Source of the DNA: Epiperipatus broadwayi
Lineage: Eukaryota > Onychophora > Udeonychophora > Euonychophora > Peripatidae
Reading direction: 5' to 3'
Assembly (NCBI GenBank): GCA_028023455.1
Contig: JAQFVV010000559.1
Location: 1-64,000, forward strand
DNA: 64,000 nucleotides
Part shown: piece after piece, positions 22,740-35,045 of the stretch
How the letters are laid out: each line of letters starts with the position of its first letter
Numbering within the stretch: position 1 is the stretch's first letter
The notes under the pieces: model-generated
Database searches by the model: none
Told to the model about the DNA's origin: nothing
The model's input: the letters and a program-made list of their open reading frames with translations, nothing else
Made by a program: the position numbers and the translations under genes

Positions 22740-23640
22740 AAAAATCTTAACAAGTAGGTGTATTTAATTTGTCATGTGATTAATTAGATAATCATCTTTG
22801 GATTTTTATGAAATTTTTTTATCATTGTTGCTAGGAAACAATATGCAGCAGACATTTTCTTAAAACTTTAATAAATTATAGGGTTAATTTTTTATGAAAT
22901 TTTCTTAAAATTACAAAATAATATTTTTAAATATTTTATATACAATATTATATTAACTACAGAAATTAAAATATACATATTGTCAATGTTTAAATAAATA
23001 TAACAAAATACTTATCTATAAATATTAGTAATTATATTGTTTTAAATTTAAATACATCTAAGAACATAAACATTCATGCACATACACACACACACACAAA
23101 TGTTTTTGAATATTATGTTAACATCTTCTACTACTATTAAGTGTAATTTTATTTGTATATGTACAATAAAATTCTTACTACACTAATACTATTTTGAATA
23201 ATCTATTCCTATATTGTTAGTATTACACATTTTTATTCCATGTAACTTTATATGCAAGAATGTTTTAATAAGTAAATATAAACCACGATTAAAAAAAAAA
23301 TTTGATACACATATTTTGAAACGCTGTATATAAAATATATATAATAAGATATCTTGGTTTTATAAAAATAAATTACTCTATAAGGTAACATTATCAATAA
23401 TATTAACATAATTTTAACATTGTTATTTGAAGCAATGATAATAATGATATTAATAACAATTAATAGTTGCAATATTGATAAGCCAATAAAATTGTTTAAA
23501 ATTAGGATTAATGTTGTCAATTTGTATATTTCATTACAATATATATGTAATGAATTAAGTTTGATGTCTGTATTTTTTCCAAAATATAGTAATATTCATA
23601 TAAATTTAACTTATTTTATTAAAAGCACTTTCCACTATAT
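22740..23640. other. AT-rich stretch, nothing recognised
   Basis: Two opposed short hydrophobic or low-complexity ORFs (around 23248-23650) have no recognised domain. A CA-rich run sits near 23078-23097. Confidence 0.35.
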
Positions 23641-23644
23641 CAAA

Positions 23645-23800
23645 TGTTAATGAATCAGCAATCATCAAACATTAAAATAACAGAATTGTGGGAAAACTGA
23701 ATTGAATTACAGAGTTATGAAATGATGTCTTGTTTTAATTATTCAACATTACATAGTTGACAAAGACTAAAAGGAATGTAACTGAAAGTACTTCTAAGAA
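23645..23800 (+). pseudogene. Penelope-like element 3' end remnant
   Basis: Aligns by eye with 14540-14650: CAAACATTAAAATAACAGAA, then GAATTGTGG, then TAGTTGACAAAGACTA ... CTGAAAGTACTTCT. This is the extreme C-terminus and 3' UTR of the PLE at 13685, including the position of its hammerhead-like hairpin (23754-23795), here with stem II largely lost. Confidence 0.55.
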
Positions 23801-24469
23801 AATAACTTAAATTTATATAAATAATACTGTATTTAATATATTATTCAATTGGAATTCAATCTCCAATAATATGCTATTTCGTAAATATAAATCTCCACAC
23901 ACTGGCCTGCCAGTAAGAGTTTAAAAAACTTAAATGAATCACTTAAGTTTAGAGCATATTGGTATATACACCAACTCACATGCTTAAATCGGGCTTGAGT
24001 CTATTGTGTACCTGATGTTATAATCAAATATTGAATTGTACAAATTTAGTTAACCTATTGCAGGAGAAAGACAGTGACTCATTTTAAACGATCTACAATT
24101 AGTCTTATATAACTTATAAATGTAAATCTATTATTATAAAGTGTTGAAAACTTTGAAATTATTCATCTGGAGGTCAACCTCTGAGAATGCACTATTTCTT
24201 AAATATTATAAATCTTCATGCACTCGCAAGATTGTAAGAAAGTTAGCATGTCACAGTCTGAAAGTAAAATACTATCAGTCCTTTTAGATGTTAAAAAGTG
24301 ATTCCATCTAGATGGTTTCTGAATTAATTGGAAAATAAAATAAGTTGAGGTCATTAAGTAAATATTTTTAATGACTGAGTCATCAATTCTTGTAGCAATG
24401 GTAGATTCCCCAAAGATTTTTAATAATTCAGTGTGATTATAATCATTATCATGTAACATTGGCTACTGT

Positions 24470-24880
24470 ATATTATTATATTTATACATGCAGCCAAATA
24501 GACTATCCTAACATCTATTATGGTGAAACAAGCTAATCTGAGAACAAGATTGACACAACACCCATTGATGTACAATAAAGCCAAGACCAATTTGATTAAT
24601 GCATCCATATTTTACAACTATGAAAGAGAATATGGACACAGTTTTGACCTTAGTATTATTAAAATAATGTGTGAAGAGAAAAATGATAGAAACTATAAGA
24701 CCAAAGAGGCATAGTTTATTACACAAAATGAATATATAATGAACCAAAGAGCAAACAGTATTCAAGTTAACAAATAATGGGTTTGATAGATTTTTAATAG
24801 AGCAACCATGATTATGACATACAGATCTGAACTATAATTGGTCTACTTAATTTTATTTAACTCATCTAATCTCTGTTGGA
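24470..24880 (+). pseudogene. Penelope-like element GIY-YIG fragment, upstream unit of a tandem pair
   Basis: Frames give a CSQxxYPNIYYGETS-type GIY-YIG core (about 24490-24532) and, after a frameshift, NLRTRLTQHPLMYNKAKT, then SIFYNYEREYGHSFDLSIIK and IKIMCEEKNDR (24520-24714). The same protein segment recurs downstream at 26930-27330 and on the minus strand at 46885-47177. The fragment ends where the larger PLE begins, so the two lie head to tail, an arrangement typical of PLE insertions. RT is absent from this unit. Confidence 0.7.
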
Positions 24881-27330
24881 GTTTTTTCATATTATTATTA
24901 ATAATAACAAAGTAAAGAAAGAAATTATAACATTATGGGCTAGGTTGAAACTTTTTAAAAAGATACCTATCTTATATTATTTATCTAAATTGCTGCAGTA
25001 CAAGGGTTAATAGATCCATATGCAGTTATAGTTATATTATCAAACAAACTAAGAAAACAGTTAATGAAATAGATTAAAAATAGTAAAAGAAAATTAAATA
25101 GCATATTTGCAGTGCAGAAGAAATACAAAGAAGAAAACTCCATTCTTCCTGAAAAGATCATAACTAAATTCAACAAGTTAAAAAGAGAATTGGACATAAA
25201 ATTTCACAATAAATTTAAACTTTAATCTCACAAACAAAAAAATCTGAATTGTTCATTGGATGAAGGCTCTGTTAATCTTTTAAGTGTTAGAGTACAATTT
25301 AAGTGTGCTTCAAATTTTAATTCTGGATCAATATAGGAGGTTGGTTAGATTCTCGTTTGGAAATGGTGGCAGAGTTAGAAACAACATATGAAAATGAATA
25401 AGAGAAGGACAATTTTTTCAACAAAGCAGCTACAGTTTGAAAAAACAATTTAAAAGAGGAAAATTATTCACGCTGGTTTGAAAGTGTGAAGGCATTAAAA
25501 AAAAGATTCTGGACAAAAACTAAAGTATTTGTATGAAAGAAGGTAAGGGTTATTGTTTTTTTGTTTTTTTTTATGTCAAAGCATTGACCAGGAAGCGAAC
25601 CCGGGCCAGCTGCTATGCTAACCGCTAGGCCACCAATGCTTGACTAAAGGTTATTGTTTTGTCTTATTAAACAACAACATGCAAATCGCTGCTTTAAAAT
25701 CCAATAAAATTTCTAATTATAATGTTAAACCCAAGAAAGAAAAATTTGTAATGTGCATACTTAGGAAATAAATAAATAAATTATATAACAGGAAAAAATG
25801 TTTCCAAATGTATCGGTCAATCACTATTCCACCTAAATTATTTTCTAACGTTAAAATGCACAAAAAGCACTACTCTCTAAGATTAATGATCGACTTTGGT
25901 GGTACGTACTATTATGAAACATCTAAATACGTGGCACAGATGTTAAAAGAAGAATTGTGTTTTGGCTAATTCTTGATCAAATCATCATTTGAATTTGTTA
26001 ATATTATCAAAAATGCTGTTACCTCCAACAATTACAGAATGGCTTTTTTGACCGAACTGTATGGATTAATAAATAAAAAGGAATTAATTCAGATTATTAA
26101 TGTTTTGTCAACTAACAAAAAAGTAAACACATACAAGAGAGAATTTATCATCGATTTTCTAACCTGGATTGACAATGCTATTGTAGTAACATACAGAAGT
26201 AACATATATGAAATAACAGAATCTTGGCCAATGGGCTTACCCATCATATCAGTCATATATAGCATGGTTTTTGTCTTCAAATATGATATTATAATCCTCT
26301 TGATATTAAATATATATAGAAATTACACATATATAAGCTATATAGATGATGTTTTTATATGCAAACTGCAGAATATTATCAACTACATGTTTTATAAATT
26401 GAGCACAAAATCAGGCCTAAATTGGACTATTGAACTAGAAAAAGACAATGAAATCCACTATTTTGATTTGAAATAAAGTGGAACCACAACTCAATACATT
26501 ATAAAATGACCCTCAAATCTCCCAACATAAGAGGATGTATCAACATAAAATCCTAGCTGCCTACATCGCATAAATTTGTGGATTTAAAAGTCTTCTTACA
26601 TCACTCTAACTAGTTATGCCAATTTGAGTCTGACAAGATTGAGAATCTTGAGACTTATGTTGATGATTTGATAAGATCAAGTTATAGTGCAATTGATATA
26701 TACAAATATGTAGAACAATTCAAAAGAAACTGAGAATACAAAAAACAACAAAAATTGAATTGTGCTACCATACTTTCTATACATTGGAAATAAAATTCTA
26801 AAAATATGATCAGATAAATTTAACATGAGATTTAGAATTCCCATTAATTTAAATAGACTACTTAATAAAACAAAAGACAAAATACATAAATTGGATAAAT
26901 CTAACATTGTGTATGCAATTGGATTCAGCCAAATGGACTATCCTTACACTTATTACAGGAAAATAAATACAAATCTAAGAACAAGACTAACACAAAACAG
27001 CTTGACGTACAAAAAGCCAAGTCTGATTCTACTAATGCATCCATATTTTACAACTTATGAAAAAGAATATGGACACCAATTTTGATTTTAGTATTATTAA
27101 AATAATATGCAAAGAGAGAAACAATAGAAAACATAAGATCAAAGAGATGTGGTTTATTGCACAAAATGAATATATAATAAAGCAGTGAGCAAACAGTATT
27201 CAAATTAGCAAAAAATGGGTTTCGTAGATACTTTATAAAACAACCATGATTATGATACACACATGTTGAAAGTGGACTTGGTTTACTCACTTTTTTTTAA
27301 CATATTTAATCTGTGTAAGAGTTGGGAAAA
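24880..27330 (+). pseudogene. Penelope-like element, nearly full-length, decayed
   Basis: The longest PLE in the window. The N-terminal region is fragmentary (KLKRELDIKFHNKF near 25170-25220). The RT palm is best seen in an open frame at 25973-26476: GLINKKELIQIINVL, then WPMGLPIISVIYSMVFVFKYD (motif B region) and YISYIDDVFIC carrying the catalytic YxDD, then HYFDLK. A linker with stops follows, then 26825-27085 with RDKIHKLDKS-type sequence, the GIY-YIG region degraded to YPYTYYRK, and NLRTRLTQNSL. Frame is lost repeatedly. A family D SINE interrupts it at 25560-25648. The YIG glycine is lost, so the endonuclease is inactive. The small minus-strand ORFs over it are shadows. Confidence 0.8.
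25560..25648 (-). mobile_element. tRNA-derived SINE, family D copy D6
   Basis: Minus-strand SINE with AGCATTGGTGG, the A-box CCTAGCGGTTAGCATAGC and B-box GGTTCGCTTCC, shortened in the anticodon region. TSD GGTTATTGTTTT at 25548-25559 and 25649-25660. Inserted inside the PLE reading frame, so it postdates that PLE. Confidence 0.85.
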
Positions 27331-27339
27331 TGCTAATAA

Positions 27340-28165
27340 ATATAGCATTTAAATGTTTGAAAAAAGTTATTATCATATAATGTACTAATAATAGGCAATA
27401 TTCAAATATATAAATTATTAATTGTCATATTAAAAATATAATAGGTTTGTAGAAATTATTTAAATTTAAGAGAAACCAATAAAATATATTAAAATTTTAT
27501 TCTTAAAGAATGTATTGGAAAACAACTTAAAAATTAGATTAACAAAGATTAAGCTTGCTTAGATAAGAGATTTGAAAACCAAGGAAACAATTCAGGCAAT
27601 TAAAATATTTTGCAAATTAATTAAAGTGCTTTCAAAAATGTTATAATTAGAAGAGAAAGATGTTACAAATAATAAGATTAAACATGTTGAAAAACTGGAT
27701 CAGGGAGTTCAAAAACAAGAGGAAGTAAAACTTATATAAAGTCAATTTCCCTTATTATAGTCATTTTGGATTCATACTTTTTTCAAGCAGCATCAATTAT
27801 GCTAAGTGAGTAAAAGAAAAAAAAACTGCCAACTGCTAATCTTCCTTAGACATCTGGAATGTGAAATTATGCCACTTAAAAATGAATTCATTATTTTTGT
27901 CATCTTGAAAAAATCAAGCTTTAGCTATGGAACTTAGGTTTTATAAGTTTTTTAAATGAAAAAAAAAACTATTTAGACTTTATCCTAACATATTTTAAGT
28001 TTATTTTAATGAATTTATTTTGAACAAGCTTTATGAAGTGAATATTTTGTTACAAAAAGGCAACATTTGCAGTTAAGCTTTCACAACTTTCTAGCTGCAT
28101 TTCAAAATCAAAATTTGCATTGTTTTCTTTAATAAATATCTAAAGGTTTCGTTGTAAAAAATAAA
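27340..28165. other. AT-rich stretch, nothing recognised
   Basis: No supported gene, RNA or shared repeat. Confidence 0.35.
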
Positions 28166-28170
28166 AAATT

Positions 28171-28372
28171 TTTTTTCTCTGTTTTAGAAATTATAATAAA
28201 AAAAAGTAATATAAAGCATCCAAGTATTAAATAAGGAGAGTAAATAATTATTAATAGATTTAAGTTAATAATTTTTTCTCTGTTTTAGAAATTATAATAA
28301 AAAAAAGTAATATAAAGCATCAAAGTATTAAATAAGGAGAGTAAATAATTATTAATAGATTTAAGTTAATAA
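28171..28372. repeat. Tandem duplication of a 101 bp unit
   Basis: Two copies (28171-28271 and 28272-28372) beginning TTTTTTCTCTGTTTTAG and ending TTAAGTTAATAA differ at about one position (CATCC versus CATCA). The near identity suggests a recent local duplication. Confidence 0.95.
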
Positions 28373-28379
28373 TTTAATT

Positions 28380-29720
28380 GTATTAATCAGATTTATATGT
28401 TTATTGTTAACCCTTCTTTGGATTGATGAATATAGATTTTATATAAGTGAGCTTATTATATACATATTCAGTTGTTTGTTCATTGTTGAATAATTAAAAA
28501 TATATATGTATTTATATGAGAGATGTCATTTGAGCTATTGTTTTATAGATTTAGGGATTGGCCTCAAAATGAGACATCTCTCTAGAAGTCATAGTTAAAT
28601 TAAATTGGGATTCGGACTGAAGTGGCCATTCCTTAGAATTATAATTGCAAAAATTAGTGGTTATAATTATTACATATTGGAGAAATGTAACTATCTTGGC
28701 TAGGAAACTTTTGAGTTTAATAAATTTCTTATATTTATGAGATCAGCTATATGAAGAATTGTATTTTAAGTATATTAGAGGTCAGGGGTTGACTTACAAC
28801 AAATATATTTGATTATAAAACTGTATTAATATTATAAAATGTAATGGATGATCAATATTTAAAATTTATTTAAAGAAATCTTGGACACTTTATAAATAAA
28901 TGTTTTTTTTTTCCATGTGTGAAATAAACAATAATATAAGACATTAAAGAAATGGTTTATTAAAAAAAAAGGAGAGAAAATAATATTTTGATTGGCAATT
29001 ATATTTATAATGAATCTATTATTGTTATAATGTGTTAACCTCTTTAAATGTAGTATTGTCTGGTCTGCATATTTACTTCATGTCCATTTATCGGAGTAAT
29101 TTATGTCCTTACATGATTTAGCCAGAAATTGCAAATAGGGACTGTGTAGTGGTCATCATCATCCTATTAAAGAAAATATTGTTTAAAAATTTATATGTGC
29201 TGGTCTATTTTCTGATGTTAATTGTATTAAATTATATTAAATGTAAATAATTGACTATTGCTTAGTCTGACTATTACAATATAAATATATATGAAAGTTC
29301 TATTCCACTACACCAAATGAAACATTTGAGTTATGGCATCTAAAATAAGACCCCTTTAGATAAGTAAAATAGCTGTAGCCACAGTAGGCCAAAGGAAATT
29401 TTAAAAGCCTTTGAAAAATGAATAGTTCAAAAAACATTATTAGACTTTCCAACTGATACTTGGTGAAAGTTTTAGTGGATTCACTGACTTCCTCTTTAAT
29501 ACTTATTTACCAGGCAAATTTTGGTTGGCTTTGCCACACTGACTAAAAAAAAAAAAAAACTAAGCTTATTGCCCTAAGATTATTCCATAAGGTCCTTCAA
29601 ATACACATAAACACACACATTCATATATATAAATTTATATAAACATTTAGTGCCCAAGACAATACAACTGTTATCAGTTGATATGACGTGTTTATTGGGT
29701 TTTTATCTCTATTTCAAACA
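28380..29720. other. AT-rich stretch, nothing recognised
   Basis: No gene or shared repeat supported. Confidence 0.35.
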
Positions 29721-29727
29721 CACTATG

Positions 29728-29955
29728 GTGACTGAAAGAATTAAGAGGCTAAAATACAGCTGCATTAGACATATTTCTGGAAAAGATAACAGTAGATGAA
29801 TAATTAAACTCTTCAACAGAATCCCCAAAGATCCTTTAAAAACATCATATGTGAGGTGGATAGATGAAAAAAAAAAGCTAAAGTGATGTGGAGAAGAAAA
29901 AATATTGTTTGGAAAAACTGGATTAAACTTGGATAATGCTTAAAAATGATGATGC
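29728..29955 (+). pseudogene. RTE-like LINE 3' fragment
   Basis: Reads VTERIKRLKYSCIRHISGK, followed by RIPKDPLKTSYVRWIDEK with in-frame stops, the conserved C-terminal region that follows RT in RTE-type LINEs. It corresponds to 59820-60060 and, on the other strand, 39300-39560. It ends near an ATGATGATG string, the usual 3' signature of the family. Confidence 0.65.
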
Positions 29956-29999
29956 GGTAAAAAGGTCTTCTAATGAAGAAATTAGAATACCTTCAAGTA

Positions 30000-31320
30000 A
30001 TGATTATAGCTTAGAGTTCAAATCCAGATGGAACTTGAGAATTTTAGCAGGTAGCTTGATATAATAATTCTGGTAGTTGACCACTTAAGGCAACTATTTT
30101 ATTACATATATGTGTGTGTATATGAGTGTATGTTTTCTAAGTTAGTTTTTAAAGAATCGAAGATATCTATTTTTGGAAATATATAAATTGATTCTAAAAA
30201 AAACAATTTAGGATTATGAAATAACAGAAAAAGTACTTACTTATACGAACTGCAAAAAGTTTTAAAAATAAAACTTCATATATTATTGGAGATGATTAAA
30301 TCGATTTTTTACTTGTGAATTAACGTATTTATAATATTCGTTAACGATGAAGCAAAGCAATTTTTTGCACCAATATTCTTTTTGTTAGTACAATAATAAA
30401 AATAATCTAAACATAATAAACGTCAGTATAAAATATATATGAATAATCGCTGAAACTTAAGTTTATGAGGAGAAATTTCTATTCGAAGATAAGTGATTAA
30501 AAATAATTTTTCAATTACAAAATAATAAAAACTTTATTATAGACATATTAATTGAAATACTTCATTAAAATCTTTTTTTTATATATATAAAACCTTTATT
30601 AACACAATAACTATTTACAATTTATACAAGTAATTAAACAAATGATAAATATGTTACAGTTTTGTATAACAAAACCCAAAGAATTTGATATATTCCACTA
30701 TTAAGGCAAAAAATATGCAGACAATTAACCAGTTATCTTCAACTCAAGGAGATTGACTTGTATCACCGTACTAGAATGAGACTCTAAGACATGCAACTCA
30801 AATGAGCAAAGCATGTAACAAATTGATTGATTAGCCCAAAGAGTAAGCCACCCATAAGAATTAAACTTTTATTCAAGACAAATGTTTATCTGATGATCTC
30901 ACATAGAGTTATTCCAGGACCACCCCAGATTCGATTCATCGTCTTCCTTGGCAAATAATTCAAATCATTTTTTATTAACTTCTAAAATGCAGATTCCTAA
31001 ACTTCTCTAAGCCTCTCTATATCTGATCTGCAACTTCAAATACTCACATTATACTCATGTTTTAAAATAATCAGACAATCTTTGCTTTCTTTCTTCATTC
31101 TCTCTCTCTTTTACTGTTTTAAATTTTTTTCAGTCAGTAAATATATTTTTCACTTACTCTTTTTACAGATTTCAAAATATACGAATCTGGAACATTTAAT
31201 CTTTTTTTAATTTGACTGGTGTTTGCTTCATACAAAATGTATTCCAAAAACATTTAAGATTTTTAAAAATTAATATTAATCATCTACAAAATAAATTTAC
31301 ACTTCTCTTATATGTGTATA
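30000..31320. other. AT-rich stretch, nothing recognised
   Basis: A B-box-like GAGTTCAAATCCAG near 30012 suggests a decayed tRNA-like SINE related to family E, but the rest is unrecognisable. No gene supported. Confidence 0.3.
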
Positions 31321-31326
31321 TTTAAA

Positions 31327-31458
31327 ATATTCAAATCACTGTCCCAAACGTTATGATATTTCAGCAACGCCCTCTATAAGTAAATAAATGTTATATTTAC
31401 TTATAGAGGGGGTTGCTGAAATATCATAATGTTTGGGAGGGCGATTTGATTAATTTAT
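31327..31458. repeat. Palindromic foldback element (family J)
   Basis: Long, nearly perfect inverted repeats: the left arm holds CAAACGTTATGATATTTCAG, then CAACGCCCTCTATAAGTAAA; the right arm holds the inverted TTTACTTATAGAGGGGGTTG, then CTGAAATATCATAATGTTTG. Arms about 60 bp, spacer about 10 bp. It would form a very stable hairpin. One copy seen. Confidence 0.85.
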
Positions 31459-31501
31459 ATTCAACTTTCAGCTAGGAATATGCATTGGGATAATGTTTTG
31501 A

Positions 31502-31960
31502 GATTAATTCATTGCAACTGTTTATATATAATTAAAGCAGCCTCCAGCATCAGTAAATGACAATACATTTTAAAGGTAAAAGAAACATCCCTTTACTTCT
31601 TTTTCCTCCTTCATATATCAAGAGGATTGTTTACAAGTCTTTGCTATTTATTTACAAATATTTTAAAACGTGATTAACATGTATATCTGACAAATATGAA
31701 ATTTCTTTCATTTTTAAACATGCCAATGATAATTGATATATTATATATTATATTGTTATGTTATCAGAATTAAATACTCCTAAAATTGTAATCAAGCTTT
31801 GCTATACATTTTATTTTTTTGCTTGAAAGACATTGTAGGTAATCCTGCTGATGTGTGAAAAAAAAAGAGATACCCTTTTTTACCTTTAAAACGTATTGCC
31901 ATTTGCTGATAATGCTGGAGGGAGCTTTAATTATATATAAACAGCTGCATTGAGTTAATC
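31502..31960. repeat. Inverted-repeat element (family K)
   Basis: Terminal inverted repeats of about 95 bp: left GATTAATTCATTGCAACTG, then TTAAAGCAGCCTCCAGCA and CATTTTAAAGGTAAAA; right TTTTACCTTTAAAACG, then TGCTGGAGGGAGCTTTAA and CAGCTGCATTGAGTTAATC. About 460 bp overall, with an AT-rich centre and no ORF. MITE-like; no clear TSD. Confidence 0.75.
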
Positions 31961-31989
31961 TTACATATGAATGTTTAGTTATATAAATT

Positions 31990-32305
31990 CTTATTATATA
32001 TATATATATATTATTATTTCTGGGAGCTTCATGGAATAAAAATGTAATAGCTAAGTAGCTGATGTTTCAGTACAATAACAAGTACTTTCCTCTTCTAGTA
32101 TTCTGAAATGTCAGCTATTTAGCTATTATATTTTTATTTCACAGAAGCTCCCTGAAATAATACTACGAATTCATTTATTCATTAGAATATTAGAATTAAT
32201 ATATATATCATTAAAAACCAGTTAACACTTACAGTTTTAGACAATCCCAATATCAATAACAATCAACAATTTCAAACTATTGTCAAGGCAACCTTTTAAC
32301 AATAT
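31990..32305. repeat. Palindromic repeat family G, copy G2 plus shared flank
   Basis: 31990-32175 repeats the G1 palindrome (GTAATAGCTAAGTAGCTGAT, CAGTACAATAACAAGTACTT, inverted AAGTGC-like right arm, GAAGCTCC). The following 130 bp (GACAATCCCAATATCAATAA and similar) is the inverted counterpart of sequence next to G1 at about 13260-13330, so the repeated unit is longer than the palindrome itself. Confidence 0.65.
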
Positions 32306-32324
32306 ATATATACAAAAACATAAA

Positions 32325-32795
32325 ACAATACAATACTAAATAAAAATCCAAACTTTTCCATCCTTACATGCCTATGGTTTTATCTACTAAATAAATAGAC
32401 CTTCTCAAGTGAAAATCAAACTAAAGAAGCAACATATATATACAAAACAAACAAACATTCCCATAATTAATTTCAAAAATCAAGTTCCCTTTATATCAAA
32501 AGATGTCTTCATAAGATTGATAGCCTCAGATTCAAAAAGTTTTATCATTAAAATTTCCTTCACTTTTCTCTTTAATTCATTCTTTTCATTTTTTTTATAT
32601 CTTTTGATATAAAGGGAAGTTGGTTTTTGAAATGAATTATGGGAAGATTTGCTTGTTTTGTATAAATATGTTGCTTCTTTAGTTTGACTTTCACTTCAGA
32701 AGATCTATTTGTTTAGTAAATGATACCATGGTCATGTAAGGATTTTGGTAAAGTTTGGATTTTTATCTAGTATTGTTTTATGGTTTTGTATTTTA
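32325..32795. repeat. Large palindrome (family I), copy 1
   Basis: Arms of about 200 bp, e.g. TCAAGTTCCCTTTATATCAA with TTGATATAAAGGGAAGTTGG, and AGAAGCAACATATATATACA with its inverted TATGTTGCTTCTTT. Same family as 51446-51903. The centre contains AGATTGATAGCCTCAGATTC. The ORF at 32409-32612 lies within an arm and is not a gene. Confidence 0.8.
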
Positions 32796-32957
32796 TTTAT
32801 TACTAGTATAGTGTTAGCCAATTTTGAATTATATATATATGCTTAGTTTTGCAATTTTCATACTAATTTCTTTATCAATATGTCCAAATCAACTTTCTAA
32901 GTATTTAAGAGCTTTATTTTAAAATTTTATGTTTAATTTTTGATATATTTATTTTCA

Positions 32958-33279
32958 CATGATCACCATCATATGACTATATAAGCTATTGAGCTTAGAT
33001 TGAAAATATTTTTGTGTTTTCAATTTCATTCTCATAGTTTTATAGTTAAGTAGAGATAAAAGGTGGGTGCTGGAGGATTGCATTAGATCCTAAGTTCTAG
33101 ATGCAGTGCTCTCAGATCCAAAGCCCCTCACTGACGAAGGCGACAAGCCAGAAACTAGTCTTGGGGATATTGGATGAGTAGGCATTGGATAGGGATTTTA
33201 TGCATAAGCCTTCTGGCATTCATTGATTACTCCGGTTGGCACAGGGTGGCACTACTGTATGGAGAGTTTTGCCTTGTTT
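32958..33279 (+). mobile_element. Family B retroelement, monomeric copy B5
   Basis: Single-unit insertion with a 13 bp perfect TSD, ATATTTATTTTCA (32945-32957 and 33280-33292). It opens with a very short inverted edge (CATGATCACCAT), then the direct unit from ATGACTATATAAGC, a hammerhead-like core at 33125-33167 (CTGACGA, GGC/GCC stem II, GAAACTAGTC, one extra T before TGGGGA) and the 3' edge GAGTTTTGCCTTGTTT. Confidence 0.85.
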
Positions 33280-33299
33280 ATATTTATTTTCATTTGATA

Positions 33300-34480
33300 T
33301 TTTTATAAATTTCTTTAAATTTCCCTATTAAAATGTTTAGGAAATGAATTTTATGTTTGTGTGGTGTCTATTTGAATTAATTATTAAACAATGTCACAAT
33401 GAATTCTGCTGTTACTGAAAAACTTTAAACTATTAGTATATCTAATATTAATCTCCTTTTCATTGTTAGATATTTTGGCTGTTCATGCTGAGTTTCAGCT
33501 AAGTCAAATCAAAACCATTTTATAACACAATGATCATCAAATAAATTGATACATAATTATTGGAGAGAATCCCAGAACTCTTATGGAGGGATGACTTAAA
33601 TTGCTAAATGCTAATCAATATAAAAAGACAGATATATCTAACACAACTATATAGTGAGTGCTGAAAATGTGAATATTGTAACTGTTTTAAAATGCCAATG
33701 TAACTTTTAAATATTAAAAGATATTTTATTATTTTTTTAAATGTGAATTTTATTATCATGTGATTATAATTAAACATCACATCCAAAGCGACTATCATTA
33801 GTTGAGGAAGGTTAAGGGAATAACTGAAAATAGTTCTTCAGGTTGAAAGACTGTATCTAATAGTTGATTACCATTATGTATATTATTTTTATTGTTATAG
33901 CAATAGTTTTTAATTAATGGACATTTTATTTGTATTATATATATTGAAGCAATGGTTCCGGAAGTCCGATCCATGCTTCACAGCATGATATAAACTTTCC
34001 AATATTGTAACCTGAATTAAATTTATAGTCCAGTATCAGCAGGGTTTTGCATTAAAAATAAAATTAATACGTTTATTTTGTTTACTTAACGGTATTTAAA
34101 TTTGTATTTGTGTTTAAATATTTTTCTTTAAAATAAATTCCGTTAAGAGTAAATTGATATTAAAATTTACTTTTGAAACTTATTGATCAAACATATATAA
34201 ACGTCAAGCGTATATATATGATTTAATGCAAAATTCTGTTGAAATAAAATGTTATTTTGTTAAAAAAAATAATATATTTTTCTTTTTAAATTTTGTTAAA
34301 ATATGGCGTATGATTTTATTTTAAGATAAGCCTGCCAACATTTCTAGAGGAATGTATGTTTTAATTAGTTAGCCCATTCAAGGCAAATTAAAGATGGCCT
34401 TTTTTAATTAATAGAAATTCAAAAGTTAAATACAGAAATCTAGAATAAGAAATTAAAAGTTTATTTTTAGAAAAAGTTAC
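33300..34480. other. AT-rich stretch, nothing recognised
   Basis: Near 33945-33995 an ATATATATTGAAGCA string resembles 16550-16570 and may mark another short repeat. No gene supported. Confidence 0.3.
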
Positions 34481-34499
34481 CTTGAAACAAAGGAGCATA

Positions 34500-35045
34500 G
34501 GGGGCTTATCAAGATCTAAAATCATACCCAAAACAATAGAAGGGTAGCTGAGAGAAAGGTATAAAAAGGAGAAGAGAACAAAAGACTGGGCTCTCTGGTT
34601 CTTTTGCTGATTCATGCAGATCCGGTGCTGTGATTCTCTGAGATTTTGTTTCTAAATGCAGAAAATATTGTTCCTGAATTAGGCAGATTTTGCGGTTCAA
34701 CTCGTGCAGATTTTGCTCCTGAATTTATTCAGCTTTTGTCCTCAAAATCACTGTTATAAGTTCCAACATGCGACAAGTTAAAAGTTATATTAATTTGATG
34801 GACGCTACCATGATTGGTGGTTAGGCAAACAGCTTTGCCTGCCACCAGGGTCCTAAAAACCATCAAAATGCCAGAACATGTCCAAAATAGAAACCTGAAC
34901 TGTGTGCCGGTCTGTGTGACCTTTCGTTAAAAATGCTGCGTATTTCCATTTCCTTGTCCGGACAAATCCCCACGTATCTAATCAAGCCACCACGCCGAGG
35001 GAAATGGATTCAATAAAACAAGGACTGGTAACTGTATGAACCTCA
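34500..35045. other. Less AT-rich island of unknown nature
   Basis: Base composition is clearly more even than the flanks (for example 34760-35040 with GTCCGGACAAATCCC and CACCACGCCGAGGG). On the minus strand a good 5' splice-site-like string, GAAG/GTAAGTAATAG, lies near 35064-35072 and another, CAAG/GTAACTTTT, near 34478. No sustained ORF or known domain was found. It could be a non-coding exon, an old regulatory element or a diverged transposon. Confidence 0.3.

Noticed and set aside
24199-24765. Minus-strand ORFs around the PLE tandem
   Set aside because: They lie antisense to the PLE coding frame and show no motif.
34388-34700. Two overlapping minus-strand ORFs as a gene
   Set aside because: Both are short, in different frames and without recognisable residues; only the compositional island is reported.
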